In this document: positions 26,467 through 34,394 of the stretch, one piece after another
Position numbering within the stretch: the stretch's first letter is position 1
Layout of the letters: every line of letters starts with the position of its first letter
Source of the DNA: Streptomyces seoulensis
Lineage (GTDB): Bacteria > Actinomycetota > Actinomycetes > Streptomycetales > Streptomycetaceae
Length of the DNA stretch: 64,000 nt
Reading direction: 5' to 3'
Assembly: GCF_004328625.1 (NCBI RefSeq)
Contig: NZ_CP032229.1
Location: 5,394,001 to 5,458,000, forward strand
The notes under the pieces: generated by a model
The model's database searches: none
What the model was told of the DNA's origin: nothing
The model's input: only the letters and a program-made list of their open reading frames with translations
Made by a program: the position numbers and the translations under genes

Positions 26467-26501
26467 TTGCCTCTGAGGCAAGAAGATTGCCCGACAGGCA
26501 A
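26467..26501. promoter_or_regulatory. two tandem inverted repeats TTGCC-N5-GGCAA (operator pair)
   Basis: Two 15-bp inverted repeats lie between hpnO and the XRE-cupin regulator: TTGCCTCTGAGGCAA (26467-26481) and TTGCCCGACAGGCAA (26487-26501). Their centres are 20 bp apart, near two helical turns, so two dimers could bind one DNA face. They end 20 bases before the regulator's ATG, suggesting autoregulation by the protein they precede. Confidence 0.65.
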
Positions 26502-26521
26502 AAGTCGGGCTCAATGGAGGC

Positions 26522-27145
26522 ATGAACGCCTCCGAAGCGGCCTCTCCGGCGGGCCAGGGCGACGACCTGCCCGCCGTGGCGCCGCAACTGCGCGCCCTGC
26601 GCCGCCGGGCCGGCCTCACCCTGGAGGCCGCGGCCGGGTCCGCCGGGCTCTCCCCGGCGCACCTCTCCCGGCTGGAGACCGGGCACCGCCAGCCCTCGCT
26701 GCCGATGCTCCTGGCCCTCGCCCGTATCTACGGTACGACGGTCTCCGACCTGCTCGGTGAGACGGCCGCCGACCGGGACGCCATCGTGCGCGCCGCCGAC
26801 ATGGAACCCACCCGCGCCGCCGGCTGGACCTACTTCCAGGCCGGCGCCCCCGGCCGCGGCATGCAGGCCCTGCGGGTCCGGGTGCCCTACCGCGCCCAGG
26901 GCGACATCGTGCGCGTCCACCCCGGCGAGGAGTGGCTGTACGTCCTCAGCGGCCGGCTGCGGCTGCGCCTCGGGGACGGCGCGCACCTGCTCGCCCCCGG
27001 GGACAGCGCCCACTTCGACTCGCTGACCCCGCACCGCCTCAACGCCGACGACCCGGGCGGCGTGGAGCTGCTGTTCGTCCACACCCTGCTGCAGAGCCCC
27101 ACGGCCACCCTGTGCCTGGGCCATCCGACCGGAGAGCCGTCATGA
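26522..27145 (+). CDS. XRE-cupin transcriptional regulator
   Basis: A 207-aa regulator. Residues 20-75 form an XRE helix-turn-helix (LRALRRRAGLTLEAAAGSAG then SPAHLSRLETGHRQPSLPML). Residues about 105-195 form a cupin sensor with VHPGEEWLYVLSGRLRLRLGD. The cupin may bind a small ligand. GGAGG ends only one base before the ATG, too close for normal initiation, so the message may be leaderless. It closes the hopanoid cluster and probably controls itself and the coupled 40-aa gene; control of the hopanoid operon is unproven. Confidence 0.88.
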   Translation: MNASEAASPAGQGDDLPAVAPQLRALRRRAGLTLEAAAGSAGLSPAHLSRLETGHRQPSLPMLLALARIYGTTVSDLLGETAADRDAIVRAADMEPTRAAGWTYFQAGAPGRGMQALRVRVPYRAQGDIVRVHPGEEWLYVLSGRLRLRLGDGAHLLAPGDSAHFDSLTPHRLNADDPGGVELLFVHTLLQSPTATLCLGHPTGEPS

Positions 27146-27264
27146 GTGACATGGAAGAGAAGCTGCCGCGCTCCCTGTGGGTCCGGCTCGTCGTGTACGT
27201 CGCCCTCGGCCACGTCCTGGCCGCCTTCCTGTTCCTGCTGTTCTCGCTGGGCGCCAAGAGCTGA
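27142..27264 (+). CDS. 40-aa single-pass membrane protein coupled to the XRE-cupin gene
   Basis: A 40-codon frame overlapping the regulator stop by 4 bases (ATGA). After a short charged N-terminus (MSDMEEKLPRS) there is one hydrophobic segment (LVVYVALGHVLAAFLFLLFSL). I recall a Streptomyces family of such proteins next to XRE regulators (DUF6126), unverified. It could tether or sense at the membrane for the regulator. Coupling and a clear helix make it a likely real gene. Confidence 0.72.
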   Translation: MSDMEEKLPRSLWVRLVVYVALGHVLAAFLFLLFSLGAKS

Positions 27265-27289
27265 CGGCCGTGGCGCCCCGCACAGCGGG

Positions 27290-28087
27290 TCAGTCGACCA
27301 GGCGCTCGCGCAGCCGCTCCCGCGCCTGGTCCGAGAGCCTCAGCCCCCGCTCCAGGTAGGCGTCCACCCCGCCCCAGGTGTCCTCGATGCTGTCGAAGGC
27401 CGCCGCCAGGTACTCCGCGCGGGCGTCGAACAGCGGGCTCAGCAGCTCCATCACCTCGGGCGTGTACGCGCCGGCCTGGTCACCGCTGCGGCGGACCTTG
27501 TAGCGCCGGTGCTTGGCGTTGGACTCCAGGTAGTCGGCGGTGATCGCGTCCCGCTCCACGCCCACCGCCAGCAGCGTCACCGCCACCGAGATACCGGCGC
27601 GGTCCTTGCCGGCCGCGCAGTGCATCAGCGCGGGCACGCTGTCCTCGGCCAGCGCGTGCAGCACGCGGGAGTGCTCGGCGGTGCGCTCGGTGACGATCCG
27701 CCGGTACGACTCGATCATGCGGCCCGCGGCCTTGCCGTCCGACAGGATCTCCCGCAGCTGGTCCAGGTCGCCGTCGCGCACCATCCGCCAGAACTCGGCA
27801 CCGTCGGCCGGGTCGCTCAGCGGCACGTTCACATTGCGCACGCCGGGCAGCTCGACGTCGGGACCCTCCAGGCGCTGGTCGGCCGAATTCCGGAAGTCGA
27901 AGACCGTGTGCAGGCCCAGGGAGGAGAGGAAGGCCGCGTCCTCCTCGGTCGCGTGCGCCAGATGTCCGCTGCGGAACAGCACCCCGTGCCGCACCTTGCG
28001 GCCGTCCACCGTCGGAAGGCCGCCCACGTCACGGAAGTTGCGGACGGCGGACAGCTCGGGTTCGGTCGACGGGACCTGCTGCGTCAC
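27290..28087 (-). CDS. tyrosine-protein phosphatase (Y_phosphatase3 family)
   Basis: A 265-aa dual-specificity/tyrosine phosphatase. The P-loop is HCAAGKDRAG (Cys-x5-Arg), and RNFRDVGGLP near the N-terminus is the family's hallmark. It could act on phosphotyrosine, phosphoinositides or nucleotides. I start at the GTG at 28087, behind AGGAG; the frame is open to 28138. It is monocistronic and divergent from the SGNH hydrolase gene. Confidence 0.9.
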   Translation of the reverse strand: MTQQVPSTEPELSAVRNFRDVGGLPTVDGRKVRHGVLFRSGHLAHATEEDAAFLSSLGLHTVFDFRNSADQRLEGPDVELPGVRNVNVPLSDPADGAEFWRMVRDGDLDQLREILSDGKAAGRMIESYRRIVTERTAEHSRVLHALAEDSVPALMHCAAGKDRAGISVAVTLLAVGVERDAITADYLESNAKHRRYKVRRSGDQAGAYTPEVMELLSPLFDARAEYLAAAFDSIEDTWGGVDAYLERGLRLSDQARERLRERLVD

Positions 28088-28315
28088 GGGTGCTCCTTGA
28101 GGGCTCCGCCCCGCCACGCGGCTCGTCGACGGGCGCACCGCTGACGATACGACATCGGATTTCCGCCACTGAGACCCCGTGATCGCCCGTTCAACAGGGT
28201 GGCCGCCGGTGCTATTCCACGATTGGCAAATTCTTTAAGCGTGGCTTATCTCACCGTCCGTCAACCCCTGCTTACGGTCGCGTAGGTCACATCCCGGGGT
28301 GAATCATGGTCCGAC

Positions 28316-29134
28316 GTGGCAGACGATATGGAGAATGACAACAGGACAGTGATCGGGTCGTACGTGGCGGTGGGGGACAGCTTCACCGAAGGCGTCGGCG
28401 ACCCCGGCCCCGACGGGGCGTTCGTCGGCTGGGCCGACCGGCTCGCGGTGCTCCTCGCCGACCGGCGCCCCGAAGGCGACTTCAGGTACACCAACCTCGC
28501 GGTGCGGGGGAAGCTGCTCGACCAGATCGCGGCTGACCAGGTGCCCAGGGCGGCGGCGCTCGCCCCGGACCTCGTGTCCATCTGCGCGGGGGGCAACGAC
28601 ATCATCCGCCCCGGCACCGACCCGGACGAGACGGCCGAGCGCTTCGAACGCGCCGTGGCCCAGCTCGCGGCGGGCGCCGGCACCGTGCTGGTGGCGACCG
28701 GCTTCGACACCCGCGGCGTCCCGCTGCTGAAGCATCTGCGCGGCAAGATCGCCACGTACAACGGGCATGTACGGGCCATCGCCGACCGGTACAACTGCCC
28801 CGTGCTCGACCTGTGGTCCCTGAAGTCCGTGCAGGACCGCCGGGCGTGGGACCTCGACCGGCTGCATCTCTCGCCCGAGGGTCACACCCGGGTCGCGCTG
28901 CGCGCGGGCCAGGCACTCGGCCTGGAGATCCCGGCCGACCCCGAGCAGGAGTGGCCGGTGCTGCCGCCGCGCGGCACGCTGGAGATCCGGCGCGACGACG
29001 TGCACTGGGCGCGTACGCATCTGGTGCCGTGGATCGGGCGCCGGCTGCGCGGCGAGTCCTCCGGGGACCATGTGGTGGCCAAGGGCGCGCTGTCGCCGAG
29101 CGACATCAGGATGCGGATCGCGTCGGTGGCGTGA
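28316..29134 (+). CDS. SGNH/GDSL-type esterase-like hydrolase
   Basis: A 272-aa SGNH-fold protein. Block I is VAVGDSFTEGVGD (Ser near residue 22), block III is CAGGNDIIRPG, and block V is DLDRLHLSPEGH with the Asp/His pair. No signal peptide is evident, so it is likely cytosolic and acts on an acyl or acetyl ester. The GTG start is used; an ATG 12 bases later is possible. The divergent phosphatase shares a 228-base intergenic region. Confidence 0.88.
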   Translation: MADDMENDNRTVIGSYVAVGDSFTEGVGDPGPDGAFVGWADRLAVLLADRRPEGDFRYTNLAVRGKLLDQIAADQVPRAAALAPDLVSICAGGNDIIRPGTDPDETAERFERAVAQLAAGAGTVLVATGFDTRGVPLLKHLRGKIATYNGHVRAIADRYNCPVLDLWSLKSVQDRRAWDLDRLHLSPEGHTRVALRAGQALGLEIPADPEQEWPVLPPRGTLEIRRDDVHWARTHLVPWIGRRLRGESSGDHVVAKGALSPSDIRMRIASVA

Positions 29135-29252
29135 GGTTCGCCGCCGTCCCTGCGACGTGGGGGCGGCGGAACCCGCTTTCATCGTCCGGACGTCGCCTGG
29201 ACGTCGTCCGGACGCAACGGGGGCGACCCCGCCCGGTGGGGTGAATCCGGAA

Positions 29253-29270
29253 CACTGTTCGGGAACAGTG
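29253..29270. promoter_or_regulatory. 18-bp inverted repeat upstream of MBL-fold gene
   Basis: CACTGTTC-GG-GAACAGTG is a perfect 18-bp palindrome 114 bases before the GTG of the MBL-fold gene. It has the size and symmetry of a dimeric repressor operator. It is not the Streptomyces SOS box (GAAC-N4-GTTC), whose halves are in the opposite order. Which protein binds it is unknown. Confidence 0.45.
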
Positions 29271-29383
29271 AGGGCCGCGTGGGCGTTGGGACTTGTGGCC
29301 GGGCTCGCCGGCCCTCGGCGGCTCGGGGCCGCCGTAGTCGCCGTCGACCATGGAGCCCTTGAGCGACTCCATCTGGAGGTACC

Positions 29384-30571
29384 GTGTCCGGTCTGCGTTC
29401 CCTGAGCTCCGGGCTCCGCGCGCTACAGCCCGAAGCCTTCGGCGCGGAACCGAGCGGTGAGCGCCTGGCCCGCATCCAGCGCTCCCCGCACTTCAAGGAC
29501 GGCGTCTTCCAGAACCCCGGCGGCACCGCCCGTACCCGGCCCTCCGGCTCCACGCTGGACCTCGCCAAGGCGTTCTTCGACAAGGACACCCGTCCCGTCC
29601 GCGCTCCGCAGGGCACGATCCCGGTGCACCCCACCACGGTGGCCGATCTGGCCAAGCCGCCGGTGAGCGGCGTGCGGGTGACATGGCTCGGACATTCCAG
29701 CGTGCTGGTGGAGATCGACGGGCGCCGGGTGCTGTTCGACCCGGTCTGGGGTGAGCGCTGTTCGCCGTTCCCCTTCGCCGGGCCCAAGCGGCTGCACCCC
29801 GCCCCGCTGCCGCTGGCCGCGCTCGGCCCGGTCGACGTGGTGGTCATCTCCCACGACCACTACGACCACCTGGACCTGCCCACCATCAAGGCGCTGGCCG
29901 GCACGGACACCCTGTTCGCCGTCCCGCTGGGCGTGGGCGCGCACTTGGAGCACTGGGGAGTGTCCCCGGACCGGCTGCGCGAGCTGGACTGGCACGAATC
30001 GACCGAGGTCGGCGGGGTGACGCTGACCGCGACCCCGGCCCGCCACTTCTGCGGGCGCGGCCTGCGCAACACCCAGCACACCCTCTGGGCCTCCTGGGTC
30101 GTCGCGGGCGAGCGGCACCGCGTCTACCACAGCGGCGACACCGGCTACTTCGACGGCTTCAAGGACATCGGCGCGGCCCACGGCCCCTTCGACATCACGA
30201 TGATCCAGATCGGCGCTTACAGCCCCTACTGGCCCGACATCCACATGACCCCCGAGGAGGGCGTCCGCGCCCACCTCGACCTCCAGTCCGACACCCCCCA
30301 CGGCGTCCTCCTCCCCATCCACTGGGGCACCTTCAACCTCGCGATGCACCCCTGGGCGGAACCGGGCGAGTGGACGAAGGAAGCAGGCGAAGCGGCCGGC
30401 CAGACCGTGGCCTCCCCCCGCCCGGGCGAGCCCTTCGAACCGGGCGGGCGGGTGCCGACGGACACGTGGTGGAGGTCGGTCTCCGGGCCGATCGCGCGCC
30501 CGTGGGACGCGCAGGAGCCGGTGGCGCCCCCGGAGCGGCGCAGCGACGACCTCAACTACAGCGGCTCGTAG
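29384..30571 (+). CDS. MBL-fold metallohydrolase (NAPE-PLD-like)
   Basis: A 395-aa metallo-beta-lactamase-fold protein. The zinc motif is SHDHYDHLD (HxHxDH), with further ligands in RHFCGRG and HSGDTGY. A substrate-side WLGHSSVLVEIDG strand resembles the N-acylphosphatidylethanolamine phospholipase D group and the related UlaG proteins. No signal peptide is seen. The GTG start follows GAGGTACC. A bidirectional terminator follows the stop. Confidence 0.88.
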   Translation: MSGLRSLSSGLRALQPEAFGAEPSGERLARIQRSPHFKDGVFQNPGGTARTRPSGSTLDLAKAFFDKDTRPVRAPQGTIPVHPTTVADLAKPPVSGVRVTWLGHSSVLVEIDGRRVLFDPVWGERCSPFPFAGPKRLHPAPLPLAALGPVDVVVISHDHYDHLDLPTIKALAGTDTLFAVPLGVGAHLEHWGVSPDRLRELDWHESTEVGGVTLTATPARHFCGRGLRNTQHTLWASWVVAGERHRVYHSGDTGYFDGFKDIGAAHGPFDITMIQIGAYSPYWPDIHMTPEEGVRAHLDLQSDTPHGVLLPIHWGTFNLAMHPWAEPGEWTKEAGEAAGQTVASPRPGEPFEPGGRVPTDTWWRSVSGPIARPWDAQEPVAPPERRSDDLNYSGS

Positions 30572-30583
30572 AGAAGTCCAAGC

Positions 30584-30627
30584 GGGCCCCCTCCGAACGG
30601 TCGTCAGAAACCGTACGGAGGGGGCCC
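30584..30627. terminator. bidirectional hairpin terminator
   Basis: A perfect 12-bp GC-rich stem (30584-30595 with 30616-30627), extended by partial pairing in the loop, lies between convergent genes ending at 30571 and 30641. TTT follows on the plus strand. Confidence 0.85.
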
Positions 30628-30640
30628 TTTGGCGTTGCCC

Positions 30641-31087
30641 TCAACTCGACGGCACCGCCGACTCGATCGCCCTCGGCATCGTGTGGGTGATTTCGTCGCC
30701 GAGGCGTTCGAACTCGTTGCGGAGGAAGGGGTCGGCGAGGCGGGCGAGGCCGTGGAACTGGATGGTGGCGTCGTAGGTGATCTCGGTGCCGTCGGGGGTG
30801 GGGCGGAGGGTGATGTCGTCGGTGGAGGTCGCTGTCTTGTTGGTGCCGGTGAAGGTGAGGCGGTCCTCGGAGCGGTGGTCGAGGCGGTACTCGAGTTCGG
30901 TGCTGCGGCCACGGAACTCGGAGACGTTGTGCCAGGTGGCGCCCTCGGCGGGGGTGCCCGTGCCGCTGGTGCGGGCGCACTCCTGGGTGCCGGGGTCCCA
31001 GTCCACGGCGTTCGCGAAGTCGGCCAGGTAGGCGTTCACCGCGGGCAGGGGGCGGGGGACGGTGAAGGAACGTCGGACGTGGACCAT
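30641..31087 (-). CDS. SRPBCC-fold (polyketide cyclase/START-like) protein
   Basis: A 148-aa helix-grip (SRPBCC) protein, starting MVHVRRSFTVPRPLPAVNAYLADFANAVDWD and ending at the expected C-terminal helix. The family binds hydrophobic ligands in a single cavity; a specific ligand cannot be named. It is separated by 34 bases from the sigma-like membrane-protein gene upstream on the same strand, so the two may be co-transcribed. Confidence 0.85.
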   Translation of the reverse strand: MVHVRRSFTVPRPLPAVNAYLADFANAVDWDPGTQECARTSGTGTPAEGATWHNVSEFRGRSTELEYRLDHRSEDRLTFTGTNKTATSTDDITLRPTPDGTEITYDATIQFHGLARLADPFLRNEFERLGDEITHTMPRAIESAVPSS

Positions 31088-31121
31088 GATCGATCTCCAG
31101 AGGTCGGGCAGCGGGTCGCCG

Positions 31122-33047
31122 CTAGGGCCGGGTACCCCCGGACGGCCCGGAACCGACCTCCGGCAGCGTTTCGCCCGAGGTCAGCCTGGCCCGGACCTGG
31201 GTGGAGGCGTCCTTGGGTGCCCGTACCGCCAGGGTGTGGCCGTCGCGGGTGGCGCGCACGTCGCCGGTGAGGGCGAGCGAGGTGATGTGGCGGCTGCCCG
31301 CCGCCAGGACGTACCAGTGTCCGCGCGGGGACTTCCAGTGCGTCCGCGCCACCACGTGCCGGCCGAACCTGCTGCACACGGCCGTCGACCGCACCCGCGT
31401 CACCACCTGCGCGTCCTCGCCCGGCCGGCGCAGGGAGACGGTGATGTTCCCCGGACCCTGCCAGGTGTCCGCCCGCGCGCAGGTCCACACGGCGTGGCCC
31501 CCGCCGTCCGGGAGGTCCTGCTCGGCGAAGTCCCAGGCGTTGACCGCCCGCACCCCCGGGCCGCCCGCCGAGTCCAGGTCGCAGCCCGTCTGCCCCCACG
31601 CCACCAGCGCGGCCGGCCCGGTGGCCTCGCGCGGCTGCCTGGCGGGCGGGGAGCCATGGCCCGGCAGCGGGGTGTACGTCAGATGCGCGGGCGTGAGTCC
31701 GCCGAGGTCGGCCAGGAGGAACGCGTGGTGCTCGGCGATCGCCGGGGACGAGCGCAACTGGAGCGCCGGACGACGCCCGCAGCCGCCGCCCGTCCACCGG
31801 GGCACCGGCGCGGTGACCCCGTCCCGCGCCACCGAGAGGGGCCGCGCGGGGGAGTCCGGCCTGGTCAGATCGCGTACCGAGGACTCCGCCACCCACGGCG
31901 CCAGCAGATACCGCACCGCGCCGCCCCGCTCGTCCAGCACCACGGCCGCGGCGGTCGTCACGTCGGCGTCGTCCACGCGGGCCAGACTGAGCCGCTCACC
32001 GGTGCCCGACTCGGCGTACCGCACCAGGCGTTGGCCGTCGTGGAACACCACCACCGCGTGCCCGCCCACCGACCCGGCGTACAGCAGGCGCGGCGCGCGC
32101 GGCGGGGGATCGGCCGGGGTGCCGGGGGCGCGGTCGACCCGCGTGCCGGACGGCGGGTCGGCCCAGACGGCCAGCGCCCGGTCCAGCAGCGCGCGGTCGC
32201 GCACCCGGTCCCCGCGCGCGGGCCAGGCGGTGAAGTCCACCCGCGAGGTGTCCGCCCACTCACCGGGCCCGACCCTGACCAGATCGGCCGACCGGGGCTT
32301 GCGCGCCGACGTCTCGGACGTGTCCGGCGCCGAGTGCGTGACGGCTGCCAGGCCGCCCACCGTGAGGGCGCCCGCCAGCACGGCGAGCGCGGCCAGCCGC
32401 ACCCGGCGCCGGCGGCGGACCAGATCGGTGGGGCGGGCGCGCAGGGTGCAGGCGTCGAACTCGTCCGAGGTGAGCACCGCCCCGGCCGCCGCGCCCAGCG
32501 AGGCGTCGAGCCGGGCCGCCTGCCGTACCGCCACCTGGGCGTTCGCCACCCCGGCCGCCTCCAGGACCCCGCGCGCGTGGTCGGCGGTGAGGCCCTCCAC
32601 ACGGAGGAGGACGAAGGCGGCGCGGGCCGGGGCGGAGAGGTCGGAGAGGGCCTGGCCGAGCGCCATCTCCTCGGCCCCGCCCGAGCGCGGCGCCAGCCGC
32701 AGCCCGAGCACCACCGGCAGCCGGGGCACCAGCAGCCGGGGCGGCCGCGTCCCCTCCGGCCACAGCCGGGGCCGTCGGCACTGGGCCAGCGCCCCGCGCA
32801 CCACCGCCACCCGCAGCGACCGGTCCGGGTCGGCCCCTGGCACACGGGGCGCCGGTACGGCGGGCGTTGCGTCGGGCAGGCTGCGCTGCACCAGGGAGTG
32901 CGCGGCGAGCACCCGGCGGTGCCGGCCGAGGGAGGCCGGGAGGACGAGGTAGGCGAGGCGGACCAGCTCGGTGTACCGCTCGGCGAGTCTGCGCTCGGCG
33001 TGCAGCAGGCGGCCGTGCGGGGAACGACTGAGCGAGGACAGGACCAT
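31122..33047 (-). CDS. large membrane protein with sigma-factor-like N-terminal region
   Basis: A 641-aa protein. Residues 20-60 (ERYTELVRLAYLVLPASLG) resemble sigma-70 region 2 and residues 133-171 (LSAPARAAFVLLRVEGLTADHARGVLEAAG) resemble region 4. A basic RRRRRVR stretch precedes one transmembrane helix at about 217-238, and about 400 residues of likely extracytoplasmic sequence follow. A sigma-like cytoplasmic part tethered by a helix is odd. It may be a membrane-bound regulator or a degenerated sigma fold. I do not recognise the outer domain. Confidence 0.75.
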   Translation of the reverse strand: MVLSSLSRSPHGRLLHAERRLAERYTELVRLAYLVLPASLGRHRRVLAAHSLVQRSLPDATPAVPAPRVPGADPDRSLRVAVVRGALAQCRRPRLWPEGTRPPRLLVPRLPVVLGLRLAPRSGGAEEMALGQALSDLSAPARAAFVLLRVEGLTADHARGVLEAAGVANAQVAVRQAARLDASLGAAAGAVLTSDEFDACTLRARPTDLVRRRRRVRLAALAVLAGALTVGGLAAVTHSAPDTSETSARKPRSADLVRVGPGEWADTSRVDFTAWPARGDRVRDRALLDRALAVWADPPSGTRVDRAPGTPADPPPRAPRLLYAGSVGGHAVVVFHDGQRLVRYAESGTGERLSLARVDDADVTTAAAVVLDERGGAVRYLLAPWVAESSVRDLTRPDSPARPLSVARDGVTAPVPRWTGGGCGRRPALQLRSSPAIAEHHAFLLADLGGLTPAHLTYTPLPGHGSPPARQPREATGPAALVAWGQTGCDLDSAGGPGVRAVNAWDFAEQDLPDGGGHAVWTCARADTWQGPGNITVSLRRPGEDAQVVTRVRSTAVCSRFGRHVVARTHWKSPRGHWYVLAAGSRHITSLALTGDVRATRDGHTLAVRAPKDASTQVRARLTSGETLPEVGSGPSGGTRP

Positions 33048-33229
33048 CGGGCGACTGCCTTCCGTGACCGGGGGCGTTCGGAGCTGGTGCTACGGCAAAC
33101 GAGTGAACGCCGCTCGGGTCACCGTGCGTCTCGGCGGCCCTGTCCAGGCAGAGCGTTTCTCCCGACGGCCTCTCGTGGTGTCCCGTCGCACCCTCGTTCT
33201 CACCCTGTGGTCCACTTCGTGGACACCTC

Positions 33230-33258
33230 TTGGTGGTCAGGCCCGGCTGGGGTAGAAA
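33230..33258 (+). promoter_or_regulatory. predicted promoter of the sulfonate operon
   Basis: TTGGTG (33230-33235) is followed after 17 bases by TAGAAA (33253-33258). The leader peptide ATG at 33267 would then be at or within two bases of the transcription start, that is, leaderless or nearly so, as described for actinobacterial cysteine leader peptides. Confidence 0.55.
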
Positions 33259-33266
33259 AGGGCCCC

Positions 33267-33338
33267 ATGAATCCCATGCCGCTGGTGCGACGCCTGGTCA
33301 TCGACCTGTGCCGACGCCCGGCCGCGTGTTGTCGCTGA
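33267..33338 (+). CDS. cysteine-type leader peptide upstream of the sulfonate transporter
   Basis: A 23-codon frame starting MNPMPLVRRLVIDLCRR and ending with a Cys-Cys-Arg cluster before the TGA. It has the (R)R-x-IDL-x-R ... C pattern of the actinobacterial leader peptides that precede sulfur genes, where ribosome stalling on Cys codons at low cysteine switches on downstream genes. It ends 161 bases before the sulfonate permease start, in a promoter-proximal position. This supports cysteine-responsive attenuation of the operon. Confidence 0.72.
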   Translation: MNPMPLVRRLVIDLCRRPAACCR

Positions 33339-33499
33339 CCGCCGCTGTCCGCGCGTCTCTGACGGTCCGCTTCGCCCGGTGAGGTGACCCGGCGCGGTCT
33401 CCCGGCGAGTTGTGTCTCGCAGGATCGATAACTCCCGCTGCGCAGGCGGCACTTCGCCATACCCGTTCATCCCCGTCACGAGGCCCATGGAGGCCGCCC

Positions 33500-34357
33500 G
33501 TGTCCATTTCCCTGCGCCCGGAGAAGGCCGACCCGCTCCCGGCCGCCGCCGCACCCCGCCCCGCCCGCTCCTCAAGTGCCGTGAAACGCGCGGCACTTCC
33601 ACTCGGCTCGCTCGTCCTCTTCCTCCTCCTGTGGCAGCTCCTCGCGGTGAGCGGCACCTGGAGCGAGACACTGGTGCCGCCGCCGGCCAAGGTGTGGCGG
33701 GCCTTCATCGACGTGTCGACCACGCACGACGGGGTCCGGGGCTACAACGGCACCTATCTGATCGAGCACTTGGACATCAGCCTGCGCCGCATCGCGTTCG
33801 GCGCCGGTATCGGCATCGTCGCCGGGGTGGTGTTCGGGCTGCTGATGGGCACCGCCGGCTGGGTGCGCTCGCTGTTCGAGCCCTGGATCACCTTCCTGCG
33901 CACCCTGCCCCCGCTGGCGTACTTCTCCCTGCTGATCATCTGGCTCGGCATCAACGAGGAGCCCAAGATCACCCTGCTGGCCGTGGCCGCGTTCCCGCCG
34001 GTCGCCGTCTCCACCACCGCGGCCGTGGCCGCCGTACCGAAGGCGCTCACCGAAGCCGCCCGCGCACTCGGCGCCTCGCGCTGGGACGTCGTACGGGACG
34101 TGGTCATCCCCTCCGCCCTGCCGGAGACGCTGACCGGTGTCCGGCTGGCCGTCGGGGTCGCCTACTCCTCCCTGGTGGCCGCCGAGTTGGTCAACGGACT
34201 GCCCGGCATCGGCGGCATGGTCAAGGACGCCGCCAACTACAACAACACCCCGGTCGTGCTCGTCGGCATCATCGCCATCGGCATCTCCGGCCTGATCATC
34301 GACGGCCTGCTGCTACGCCTGGAACGGGCCGTCGTGCCCTGGCGTGGCCGCACCTGA
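33500..34357 (+). CDS. ssuC: sulfonate/nitrate/taurine-type ABC transporter permease
   Basis: A 285-aa BPD-type permease with about six helices and the EAA loop near EAARALGASRWDVVRDVVIPSALPE. It belongs to the SsuC/TauC group. GGAGG lies 7 bases before the GTG at 33500. It forms an importer with the binding protein and ATPase encoded downstream. The gene follows a cysteine-leader region, consistent with alkanesulfonate or related uptake for sulfur. Nitrate import is the family alternative but does not fit the TauD neighbour. Confidence 0.88.
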   Translation: MSISLRPEKADPLPAAAAPRPARSSSAVKRAALPLGSLVLFLLLWQLLAVSGTWSETLVPPPAKVWRAFIDVSTTHDGVRGYNGTYLIEHLDISLRRIAFGAGIGIVAGVVFGLLMGTAGWVRSLFEPWITFLRTLPPLAYFSLLIIWLGINEEPKITLLAVAAFPPVAVSTTAAVAAVPKALTEAARALGASRWDVVRDVVIPSALPETLTGVRLAVGVAYSSLVAAELVNGLPGIGGMVKDAANYNNTPVVLVGIIAIGISGLIIDGLLLRLERAVVPWRGRT

Positions 34358-34394
34358 GACACCTTCCAACTCCCGCTAGAGAAACGGCACTTCC

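Noticed and set aside
23131..26619. Minus-strand open frame of 1162 codons opposite dxs and hpnO
   Set aside because: The opposite strand has two enzymes with complete active-site motifs; the antisense protein has no fold signature.
29253..29270. LexA/SOS box
   Set aside because: The half sites are in the order GTTC-GAAC, the reverse of the Streptomyces SOS box.
33339..33499. A clear terminator/antiterminator pair after the first leader peptide
   Set aside because: I could not find a convincing stem with a U-tract in this stretch, unlike after the second leader, so no attenuator is annotated here.
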